Made by a program: the position numbers and the translations under genes. 64,000 nt of DNA from assembly GCF_023091745.1 (NCBI RefSeq), contig NC_068915.1, positions 36,882,001 through 36,946,000 of the forward strand, in the 5' to 3' direction. This document shows, one piece after another, positions 61,601 through 64,000 of this stretch. The notes beneath the pieces were generated by a model. It saw only the letters and a list, made by a program, of their open reading frames with translations. It was not told the origin of the DNA and did no database searches. The stretch's first letter is position 1. Each line of letters opens with the position of its first letter. This stretch comes from Budorcas taxicolor (lineage: Eukaryota; Chordata; Mammalia; Artiodactyla; Bovidae).

Positions 61601-63595
61601 AAACAGGCAAGACCTAACCTTGCCTTCCTACCTCACCTCTACTGTTCCTCATCAGAACAGAATAAAAATTTCTGCCCAAAGCCCTGTATTCTACATTGGA
61701 CCCTGGACCCCACTTCCTCACACCTTTTCTAGGACATTAGCTCTGCAATTATTCTCTTTCTCAGGAATTATCACTTTTTCCTCCTGAACTGGGTTATGCT
61801 CATTAGCACACAGACATACCTTAACATCACCACTCCTAACAACAATAAAAACCTCCCAAGGTCCTCTACTCCCTTTCACAACAAAACTTCTCAGAACTTT
61901 CACAGTCATTGCCTCCACTTATTCCCCTCTATTCTCTGTCCATCCCACTTAGTCAGGTTTCATCCTCTGTCCCCTGAGATGACTCAGTCTTGACAAAGCA
62001 AAAACAAACTCTGTGCTCATCTTACTTGACCTCTCAGCAGTATGTGTCAGGTTTGGCCACTTCCTCCTTCTGCAAAGATGTCCTTCTCTTGTCTTGATGA
62101 GCCACCCTTTTCTGGTTCTCTCCACCTCAGAAACTGGTTCTTCTCAGTTCTTCTGGCCCTGCCTCACTGCCTGACCTCCTCATGGAAAAGTCCCTCAAGG
62201 CTGGATTCTGTCCCCTGCTCTTCTGATTTCTACTCTCACTCCAGGTGACCTTTCATCCAAGCCTCTGGCTTAATAACAATCTGTAGTTTAACAACTATCG
62301 TGTTTATTTTCCAGTGCTAGCATCCTCCTTGAGCTCCAGAGTTGAACATGCAATTAACACTTTAGATCTCCTCTCCAAGGACAGTTCAAATGAACCTCAT
62401 CTCCCATAACTGAGCCCATTCCCATATGACTCCAGCTCATATAACTCTTTCACGCTTTCCTACTATAGTCTGTCTGACTGGTTTCCTTTTTGTCCCTCAC
62501 ACATGCTAAACTTCTTCTTGCCCCAGGGCCTCTCTATTCCAGACAGAATGGTCCCTCTGGAATGCTCCTCCTGTGGATTTAAGCATGGCTAAACTCTCTG
62601 CTCAAATGTTACGGCCTCTGGGAGGCCTTTCTTGACTGACATTTCTAAAGAAGCCCATCTCATCTCATCAGTCTCAAATGGCCCATTTTATTTTTTTTCA
62701 GAGCAATTGTTGCTCTCTAACACAATTGTATTTATGTGTTTCTTGTCGGTACTTCCCGGTAGAATCCAAATGCCACGAATGAGGATATACTTGTGTGTAT
62801 TATTCACTGTACCCCAAGGATCCAGAGCAGAGCCTGAGACAGAAGCCTGATCGAACAGCTATAACAAAGCAACCAAGCACAATCTCCTGACTGTCCCCAG
62901 CAGCACAGACTTTTGCGTTGCTTACAGTTGTCTGTCCCAGAGAATACAGTAAGAGTCTATATGTGTTGTTTAAAACATCCCTAATAATAGAAAAAATGTA
63001 CAAATTATTAAAATAACTCTGTATACTTTTTCTCTCTACAACATTTCAGAACTCGTTCAGAAATATAATAATATAAACCTCTCTGTTAATAATTAGGAGG
63101 GTGCTAGAGCATGGTGGGTAATGGTGGGTAATGGTGGGGCTGGATTGTTTGGGTTTGAATGCAGCTCTGTCAGTTCTTAGCAGCATAATTTTGGGCAAGC
63201 CCATGTCTCTGAGACTCAGTTTTTTCATCTGTAAAATGGGAGTGATGATAACAACCAGAGTTGATTTGAGGATTAAGTGTGTTGATCTATTTACAGTACT
63301 TTGGTTGCTAACTCATGGGTGATAATTAGTGCTAGTCATTGTACCTGTTGGGAATCCAAATAAGGAAGTGAGAATTACATAATATTTTTAAAGAAGAATT
63401 CTAACAGTGGAACTTACTAGTTTAGTAAAAAATTTTAATATATACAAATGACGCAATGTTTCAAATACCACCATGAAATCCAGAAGAAAAGATGATTTTT
63501 AAAAGAAACAGAAATTGTAATAGATACCTGGTAAGTTGTCACAAAGTTGGCATATGTTCCAGCAAAAATATGTTTGACTTGAACATCCTCAAGGT
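22402..63595 (-). CDS. HERC6: HERC6, 3' part (last 16 coding exons), HECT/RLD E3 ligase
   Basis: Sixteen minus-strand exons: 63528-63595, 55436-55560, 54656-54715, 51867-51960, 47773-47962, 43701-43861, 40654-40785, 40221-40328, 38974-39135, 36551-36694, 28941-29107, 26756-26822, 25818-25888, 24096-24279, 23912-24014, 22402-22625. Together they give about 685 residues plus stop, from the end of the propeller ([16 protein letters not shown]) through the linker to a full HECT domain with the catalytic cysteine in SLTCHNIL and the terminal NNRGF-like NSNKGF motif. HERC6 rather than HERC5 is supported by [45 protein letters not shown] and gene order. In mice Herc6 is the main ISG15 ligase, while human HERC6 has weak or no such activity; the role in ruminants is open. 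One exon (40.7 kb) has a frame problem at its expected acceptor, described separately. The first seven or so exons are beyond the right edge. Confidence 0.93.
23275..23560 (+). repeat. MIR
   Basis: Core-SINE pattern in order: GGGTTCAAATTCTCATTCTG, CATAGGCAAGCTACTAAATG, CCTCTTTTTCCTCATATATG, ACCTGCTTCATAGGC. Confidence 0.75.
23912..24014 (-). CDS. HERC6: HERC6 exon (HECT C-lobe start)
   Basis: Acceptor AATTTCTCC... ending TTCAAG, donor CTCT|GTAAGT, 103 nt. Encodes [34 protein letters not shown]. HPTIxxFWKAFH is the expected hinge/C-lobe motif. Confidence 0.94.
24096..24279 (-). CDS. HERC6: HERC6 exon (HECT hinge region)
   Basis: Acceptor TTTCTTCAG, donor GAAAAG|GTAGGT, 184 nt. Encodes [68 protein letters not shown] and PEELxxxIxGNxDYDW are typical of the end of the N-lobe. 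The acceptor sits beside an A/T-rich run. Confidence 0.95.
24565..25420 (+). repeat. L2-like 3' sequence (degraded, at least two pieces)
   Basis: Starts with CTCCTGCTTAAAATCTTTAA and ACTTCTCATTGCCTTGAAGG and ends with CTAGAATAGGGTCTAGTATA ... GGGGCTCAAAAAATAATTG, the L2 pattern. Middle parts are poorly conserved. No exon here. Confidence 0.55.
25531..25738 (+). repeat. Bov-tA-type SINE
   Basis: AAGCTCAGATGGTAAAGAAT to ACAGCTGAGTGACTGAGCAC, about 80 bp from the HERC6 exon at 25818. Confidence 0.88.
25818..25888 (-). CDS. HERC6: HERC6 exon (HECT)
   Basis: Acceptor TTGGTTACAG, donor AACAA|GTAAGT, 71 nt. Encodes [23 protein letters not shown](K). The LIPDG turn is a HECT hallmark before the helical hairpin. 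Confidence 0.94.
26024..26455 (+). repeat. 3'-truncated BovB with target duplication
   Basis: BovB 3' end (CATGTATGGATGTGAGAGTT onward, ending in repeated ACTGA) flanked by perfect ATATAGTTCA at 26014-26023 and 26456-26465. Intronic in HERC6. Confidence 0.93.
26756..26822 (-). CDS. HERC6: HERC6 exon (HECT)
   Basis: Acceptor TTTTCATTAG, donor TTTTCT|GTGAGT, 67 nt. Encodes (K)[22 protein letters not shown], aligned with SLQEVLDDAADDIGDALCIRFS of human HERC6. Confidence 0.92.
27183..27425 (+). repeat. BovB 3' fragment, truncated both ends
   Basis: From GTCCCTTGGACTGCAAGATC to CATGAGTTTGAGCAAGC, joined directly to a SINE; the BovB 3' terminus is missing. Confidence 0.8.
27427..27722 (+). repeat. 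Two Bov-tA-type SINEs in tandem
   Basis: First copy 27427-27531 stops within its middle; the second (27532-27722) begins GGGTTTCCCTTGTGGCTCAG and runs to its tail. Confidence 0.85.
28205..28530 (+). repeat. CHR-2-type SINE
   Basis: Full-length pattern: GGGCTTCCCTGCTGGCTCAG, GGTTCGATCTCTGATCCGGG, then the long tail with CACAACTATTGAGCC, CTAGAGCCCA and CAGCCAAAAAATAAATGAAT. Confidence 0.88.
28941..29107 (-). CDS. HERC6: HERC6 exon (HECT N-lobe)
   Basis: Acceptor CTTCTCTAG, donor GGAAA|GTAAGT, 167 nt. Encodes [55 protein letters not shown], a highly conserved HECT stretch (GxLx[18 protein letters not shown]). Confidence 0.95.
29108..30059. other. HERC6 intron stretch
   Basis: AT-rich with no recognisable exon or repeat; two overlapping open frames at 29.4-29.7 kb lack splice sites or family similarity. 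Confidence 0.4.
30138..33939 (-). mobile_element. Near-full-length BovB LINE
   Basis: 3.8 kb including a 374-bp SINE insertion, flanked by perfect GAATATCTGT at 30128-30137 and 33940-33949. On the minus strand it shows endonuclease sequence, reverse-transcriptase sequence ([36 protein letters not shown] with the YADD core) and the CESW domain. Frame breaks and stops disable it. It lies in sense to HERC6. Confidence 0.9.
31087..31460 (+). repeat. Compound SINE nested in BovB
   Basis: Two Bov-tA heads (31089 and about 31247) inserted as a unit, flanked by TTATTCCAT at 31078-31086 and 31461-31469. Confidence 0.85.
34342..34474 (+). repeat. Bov-A2-type SINE with (AGC)n tail
   Basis: Flanked by AGGCATTTTTAC at 34330-34341 and 34475-34486 (12 bp). 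The 3' end is an AGC trinucleotide run. Confidence 0.9.
34617..34830 (+). repeat. 3' end of BovB
   Basis: ACCTTGATGCTGGGAAAGAT to (ACTGA)n, with an imperfect flanking duplication (ATTACAACAG / ATTATAACAC). Confidence 0.82.
35105..35297 (-). repeat. Bov-tA-type SINE
   Basis: Reverse orientation, AATTGTGTCCAATTCTTTCA to GAGCCACCTGGGAAGCCC. Confidence 0.88.
35499..35710 (+). repeat. Bov-tA-type SINE with target duplication
   Basis: Flanked by ACTAATAGAGAA at 35487-35498 and 35711-35722; ends in an (AC)n tail. Forms an inverted pair with the SINE 200 bp to its left. Confidence 0.92.
35895..36300 (+). repeat. Old L1 3' fragment
   Basis: ATGGAATACTACTCAGCAAT, CATTATGCTGAATGAAAG, GGGGATGATGGATGTGTTCA and TTTATCGTACCTCAAATATA are typical of the L1 3' part. 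Confidence 0.7.
36325..36450. repeat. MER5A-like fragment
   Basis: GGGCCTGAGATTCTGCTTTT, CAGGTAATGCTGGAAC and ACCACATTTTGAGTAG in order; about 100 bp from the HERC6 exon at 36551. Confidence 0.6.
36551..36694 (-). CDS. HERC6: HERC6 exon (HECT N-lobe)
   Basis: Acceptor TTTTCTCAG, donor GTCAAC|GTAAGC, 144 nt. Encodes [48 protein letters not shown]. The family's GGVxxEFF motif reads DGVKSEFF here, so the first glycine is replaced by aspartate. Confidence 0.94.
37308..37512 (-). repeat. CHR-type SINE with target duplication
   Basis: Reverse copy (GGCTGTGTCAGGTCTTAGTT to CCACTGAGGAAGTCC) flanked by CTCTAACTACTC at 37296-37307 and 37513-37524. Confidence 0.9.
37525..38973. other. HERC6 intron stretch
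   Basis: No exon or confident repeat identified; the short minus-strand open frames around 38.0-38.6 kb have no splice context or known motif. Confidence 0.35.
38974..39135 (-). CDS. HERC6: HERC6 exon (start of HECT N-lobe)
   Basis: Acceptor TTTTCTAG, donor TTAGTG|GTACGC, 162 nt. Encodes [69 protein letters not shown] is the entry helix/strand of the HECT N-lobe. Confidence 0.94.
39330..39775 (+). repeat. L1 3' end
   Basis: GGAATACTACACAGCCATAA, GCAGCAACATGGATGGACTT, CTAAGTGAAGTACAATG and the 3' tail TTGTACACCAACTATGATTT. Confidence 0.8.
39938..40058 (+). repeat. CHR-type SINE, short
   Basis: GGGAATTCCCTGGTGGCCAG head, AGGGAACTAAGATCCTATAA, A-rich tail; between two HERC6 exons. Confidence 0.78.
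40221..40328 (-). CDS. HERC6: HERC6 exon (before HECT)
   Basis: Acceptor AATTTTTAG, donor ATGTTG|GTATGT, 108 nt, phase 0 at both ends. Encodes [20 protein letters not shown] and [16 protein letters not shown], matching the family motif [21 protein letters not shown]. Confidence 0.94.
40654..40785 (-). CDS. HERC6: HERC6 exon with two candidate acceptors (frame-critical)
   Basis: Encodes [38 protein letters not shown]; donor AACCTG|GTAAGA. Both neighbours join in phase 0, so the exon must be a multiple of three. The acceptor at the homologous place (exon start 40768) gives 115 nt and a stop after five codons, because one extra A is present compared with the family pattern K-V-N-K. An upstream AG (ATATCACAG, exon start 40785) gives 132 nt, adds VVFSLR and keeps the frame. 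The longer form is given here as the one that preserves the protein; which site is used is not known. Confidence 0.65.
40843..41430 (-). repeat. 3' part of BovB
   Basis: Reverse copy starting at the 3' terminus (GTTCAGTTTAGTTAGTTGCT) and reaching back to CAGTCACCATCCACAGTGCT. Minus-strand frame shows [20 protein letters not shown]. Confidence 0.85.
41431..42350 (+). repeat. L1 3' end
   Basis: From GACAAACTGAACAGACTTG-like ORF2 end through GAATGGCTATCATCAAAAAC, TATGGAAAACAGTATGAAGG, ATGGAATTTTATTCAGCCAT to the AT-rich 3'UTR. Confidence 0.85.
42351..42985 (+). repeat. 3' part of BovB
   Basis: Starts near GGAAGTAGTAACAGATTTTA, includes the [15 protein letters not shown] and [10 protein letters not shown] frames, ends at GACTGAACAACAACAAATC. 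With the copy at 40.84-41.43 kb it forms an inverted pair 0.9 kb apart. Confidence 0.85.
43158..43232 (+). repeat. SINE 3' remnant
   Basis: Only the last 75 bp of a Bov-tA/Bov-A copy (TTGGAAAATCCCATGGACAT to GTGACTTCACTTTCGC). Confidence 0.75.
43701..43861 (-). CDS. HERC6: HERC6 exon (linker)
   Basis: Acceptor ACGTCTCAG, donor TATAAG|GTAAGG, 161 nt ending in phase 0. Encodes [53 protein letters not shown]. Its strong phase-0 donor is what makes the next exon's acceptor choice critical. Confidence 0.93.
44700..44950 (+). repeat. L1 3'UTR (bovine type)
   Basis: ACCTACTGTATAGCACAGGG, TAACTGATTCACTTTGCTAT and GTAAATCAACTATATTCCAA, the standard ruminant L1 end. Confidence 0.88.
45172..45460 (+). 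repeat. CHR-2-type SINE
   Basis: TGGGACTTGCCTGGTGACCC, GATCTTTAGTCCGGGAAGAT, the CCTAGAGCCCATACTCC and AGAGCAGCCCCCGC tail, CAGCCAAAAATAAATAAATC end. Confidence 0.88.
45640..45745 (+). repeat. CHR-type SINE fragment
   Basis: AAATTCCCTGGAAGTCCAGC to GGCAGGGCCAAAAAAG; the middle contains a short (GCAA)n run. Confidence 0.7.
45989..46145. repeat. Large inverted repeat around an AT-rich palindrome
   Basis: Left arm (45989-46020, TTTTGCTTTCTGAAAATTTC, CCTGCTT) and right arm (about 46113-46143, AAGCAGGGAAGTTTCCAGAA, AGCAAAATT) are complementary with about two or three mismatches over 30 bp. The 92-bp spacer is almost pure A/T and itself partly palindromic. The surroundings are old L1. Confidence 0.9.
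46146..46420 (+). repeat. Old L1 fragment (tentative)
   Basis: TTAGAAGCAACTATTCATGT and ACTATTCAGCCATTAAATTG, then poorly preserved L1-like text. Confidence 0.5.
46755..46972 (-). repeat. Bov-tA-type SINE
   Basis: Reverse copy from CAATCGTGTGTGACTCTTTG to GAGCCACCAATGAAGCCC with a short internal insertion near 46905. Confidence 0.87.
46973..47772. other. HERC6 intron stretch
   Basis: No repeat or exon recognised. A 104-codon minus-strand open frame (47287-47601) has no family similarity that I can see. Confidence 0.35.
47773..47962 (-). CDS. HERC6: HERC6 exon (linker)
   Basis: Acceptor CAACCACAG, donor GTCCTGA|GTAAGC, 190 nt. Encodes [63 protein letters not shown]. No signs of decay. Confidence 0.94.
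47963..48989. other. HERC6 intron stretch
   Basis: Moderately GC-balanced, unique-looking sequence; no exon borders or repeat family found. Confidence 0.35.
48990..49475 (-). repeat. Cluster of three Bov-tA-type SINEs
   Basis: Three reverse copies back to back: about 48990-49200 (complete), 49201-49355 and 49356-49475 (shorter). Each ends with the GAGCCAC...GGGAAGCC or equivalent head. Confidence 0.88.
49620..49827 (+). repeat. Bov-tA-type SINE with target duplication
   Basis: Well-preserved copy flanked by CCAGCCAATGAG at 49608-49619 and 49828-49839. Confidence 0.94.
49840..51257. other. HERC6 intron stretch
   Basis: No exon or repeat recognised with confidence, although 50.2-50.4 kb (AAACCTGCCACCTTCC, CTGGTCCTCTGATCACAGGA) has an LTR-like flavour. 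Confidence 0.35.
51258..51358 (+). repeat. Tip of BovB 3' end
   Basis: TTGGACATGAGTTTGAGTAA to GACTGAGCGACTGAACTGAA, with a small internal deletion. Confidence 0.82.
51359..51489 (-). repeat. Bov-tA-type SINE, 5' part
   Basis: Reverse copy from GACTGGAGTGGGTTGCCATT to TGCCACCCGGGAAGCCC, truncated at its 3' side. Confidence 0.85.
51510..51733 (+). repeat. Bov-tA-type SINE
   Basis: Direct copy from GTATTTCTCCTTGTGGCTCA to ACTGAGCAACTAACACACAC; about 130 bp from the HERC6 exon at 51867 and only about 20 bp from the inverted SINE beside it. Confidence 0.88.
51867..51960 (-). CDS. HERC6: HERC6 exon (linker)
   Basis: Acceptor GCATCCAAAG, donor TTGATG|GTAATA, 94 nt. Encodes [20 protein letters not shown] and [27 protein letters not shown] is a strong HERC6 match. 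Confidence 0.93.
51961..53509. other. HERC6 intron stretch
   Basis: No exon, RNA gene or confident repeat. The T-run at about 52077-52089 and short plus-strand open frames carry no recognised motif. Confidence 0.35.
53510..53712 (-). repeat. Bov-tA-type SINE with target duplication
   Basis: Reverse copy flanked by GAGGGCAGCCTA at 53498-53509 and 53713-53724. Confidence 0.94.
53713..54655. other. HERC6 intron stretch, possible old LTR
   Basis: Around 53.93-54.15 kb, CTTCTCTATGTCTTTCCCTG, TCTAATAAACTCTTAC and the following C/T-rich sequence look like an LTR with a poly(A) signal, but I cannot define its ends or family. Confidence 0.3.
54656..54715 (-). CDS. HERC6: HERC6 exon (linker, 60 nt)
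   Basis: Acceptor TTTTTGCAG, donor AAGAG|GTAATA. Encodes (S)[19 protein letters not shown] plus two bases, the direct counterpart of HERC5 exon 10. Confidence 0.93.
54982..55115 (-). repeat. Bov-A2-type SINE with (GCT)n
   Basis: Reverse copy whose tail is a run of seven or so GCT units, flanked by CAGAGAATAAACTG at 54968-54981 and 55116-55129 (14 bp). Confidence 0.94.
55436..55560 (-). CDS. HERC6: HERC6 exon (linker)
   Basis: Acceptor CTTCCTAG, donor AAGAG|GTGGCT, 125 nt. Encodes [56 protein letters not shown] aligns with the HERC6 linker after the propeller. An acceptor three bases further in (AGAAG) is also possible. Confidence 0.9.
55893..56113 (-). repeat. Bov-tA-type SINE
   Basis: Reverse copy within the L1, from TGTGCTCAGTTTGTTAGTCA to TGTCGCCTGGGAAGCCC. 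Confidence 0.87.
56399..56622 (+). repeat. Bov-tA-type SINE
   Basis: TGGGCTTCGCAGGTGGCACA to GACTAAGTGACTGAGCAAAA within the L1; contains a duplicated GATGCAGGAGA. Confidence 0.87.
56862..57052. repeat. MER5A-like hAT relic
   Basis: GGGGCTTTCAAACTTATAAC, CATCTGGTGATCTTGTTAAA, TGATGCTGATGCTGC and CACTTTGAGAACCGTGGTT in the order of MER5A, with its terminal inverted sequence. Confidence 0.8.
57242..57269 (+). repeat. 28-bp retroposon tip with 18-bp target duplication
   Basis: TCAGACACGACTGAGCGACT plus GAACTAAG, the extreme 3' end of BovB/Bov-tA, sits between two identical 18-bp copies of AACTAAAGACCTCTTGAG (57224-57241 and 57270-57287). Confidence 0.93.
57735..57990. repeat. MER20-like hAT relic
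   Basis: GACATTTTGCATCAGATAAC, TGTAGGATGTCTAGCAGCAT, CTCTACCCATTAGACATTAG and CCAAATGTTTCCGGG match the reverse of MER20, opposite to the split copy at 27 kb. Confidence 0.75.
58205..58705 (+). repeat. MaLR-type LTR split by a SINE
   Basis: TTGGAATCCTAACCCCCAAT, GGAGGTGATTGGGTCATGAC, GAATGGGACCAGTGTCCTTA on the left; CTTTCCAGCCTCCAAAACTG, GAACAGACTAAGACAC on the right of a SINE at 58466-58580. A solo, non-coding LTR. Confidence 0.7.
58466..58580 (-). repeat. CHR-type SINE
   Basis: Reverse copy (TCTTAGTTCCCTGACTGGGG to CACTGCTAGGGAATTCCC) inside the LTR. Confidence 0.8.
59158..61580 (+). mobile_element. 5'-truncated BovB LINE
   Basis: Runs from within the endonuclease domain ([42 protein letters not shown]) through the reverse transcriptase ([20 protein letters not shown]) and CESW-like region (here disrupted to C-stop) to (CTGA)n. 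Flanked by TGTATATCACT / TGTACATCACT (10 of 11). Several frameshifts and stops. Opposite to HERC6, in the intron before the exon at 55.5 kb. Confidence 0.88.
61581..62439. other. HERC6 intron stretch
   Basis: C/T-rich sequence without clear exon or repeat identity; it may belong to the same old element as 58.7-59.15 kb, left of the BovB. Confidence 0.3.
62440..62860 (+). repeat. L2 3' end
   Basis: CTTGCCCCAGGGCCTCTCTA, TGGAATGCTCCTCCTGTGGA, CTCTGCTCAAATGTTACGGC, GGGAGGCCTTTCTTGACTGA in order; highly typical L2. Confidence 0.8.
63140..63330 (+). repeat. MIR
   Basis: GGGTTTGAATGCAGCTCTGT, GGGCAAGCCCATGTCTCTGA, TTTCATCTGTAAAATGGGAG, the standard MIR core. Confidence 0.85.
63528..63595 (-). CDS. 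HERC6: HERC6 exon (propeller end)
   Basis: Acceptor CTTCTAG, donor TACCAG|GTATCT, 68 nt. Encodes (D)[17 protein letters not shown] and VTTYQ, the last blade of the RCC1-like domain. It is the first HERC6 exon seen here and starts with two bases of a split codon. Confidence 0.92.
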
Positions 63596-63904
63596 CTAGA
63601 AGAAAGTCATAAATCCATGCTTATTGTTTTTTAGATGTAAAAAGTATAAATCTTCTGTTATAAACCTAAAACTGCTTTTAAAAAGTTTTTTTAAAAAACT
63701 AATGTATTACCAAGCTAAATTTACTTATTCATTGGCTTCTAAATAGATTTTGACTACAAACAGCATAAAAGATTAATATTGATCAGATTACACATTGTAT
63801 ATTCCCTTATCTTAAAATTTAATTTTCCATGCATTTGCATAATGAAACCAGGCTGGTGTACTTTAGTAGAGGTTTGATTAAATATATAAAAAGTGTGCTA
63901 TTCT

Positions 63905-63980
63905 GTTGAGGTTTGACAAACAACAACAAAATTCTGTAAAGCAATTATCCTTCAATTAAAAAATAAATAAAATAAAAAAT
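63905..63980 (+). repeat. 76-bp L1 3' tail with 16-bp target duplication
   Basis: AATTCTGTAAAGCAATTATC, CTTCAATTAAAAAATAAATA is the ruminant L1 terminus plus A-rich tail; AAAAGTGTGCTATTCT flanks it at 63889-63904 and 63981-63996. Confidence 0.92.
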
Positions 63981-64000
63981 AAAAGTGTGCTATTCTAAAG

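Overview
This window is nuclear DNA of a ruminant, most likely a bovid. It is crowded with BovB (RTE-type) LINEs, Bov-tA/Bov-A SINEs, cetartiodactyl CHR-type SINEs and bovine-type L1 3' ends, over a background of older mammalian repeats (MIR, L2, MER5A, MER20, MaLR-type LTRs). Coding sequence occurs only as short exons with canonical splice sites. I cannot tell cattle, sheep or goat apart from the sequence alone.

Two protein genes are present, both on the minus strand and in tandem: HERC6 (right, upstream) and HERC5 (left, downstream). This matches the mammalian order HERC6-HERC5-HERC3. Both belong to the small-HERC family (an N-terminal RCC1-like beta-propeller plus a C-terminal HECT E3 ligase domain) and are interferon-induced antiviral genes in mammals. 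HERC5 is the main ISG15 E3 ligase in humans.

Layout. Positions 1-14,069 hold the first ten coding exons of HERC5 (start codon at 14,069, about 446 residues, the whole RCC1-like part); its HECT half lies beyond the left edge. A CpG island covers exon 1 and the promoter (about 13.43-14.29 kb), with two interferon-response-like motifs just upstream. From 14.3 to 22.2 kb is an 8-kb intergenic spacer built almost entirely of an antisense L1 and a 3.6-kb BovB with a 5' inversion. From 22.2 to 63.6 kb lie the last sixteen coding exons of HERC6 (about 686 codons including the stop), from the end of the propeller through the HECT domain and its catalytic cysteine to the stop codon and a likely poly(A) signal. 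The HERC6 5' half lies beyond the right edge. Exon phases were checked: every junction in both genes joins in frame, with one exception.

The exception is the most interesting coding observation. The HERC6 exon near 40.65-40.78 kb is 115 nt if the acceptor at the homologous position is used. That breaks the frame and gives a stop within five codons. An AG 17 nt further upstream gives a 132-nt exon that restores the frame and adds six residues. Other observations worth checking are a 15-bp coding tandem repeat in HERC5 exon 1, a twin-priming BovB with perfect target-site duplication, a near-full-length BovB that splits a MIR, an AT-rich quasi-palindrome, a 28-bp retroposon micro-insertion with an 18-bp duplication, and an inverted SINE pair close to a HERC6 splice donor. 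I found no evidence of a wholly new genetic system.
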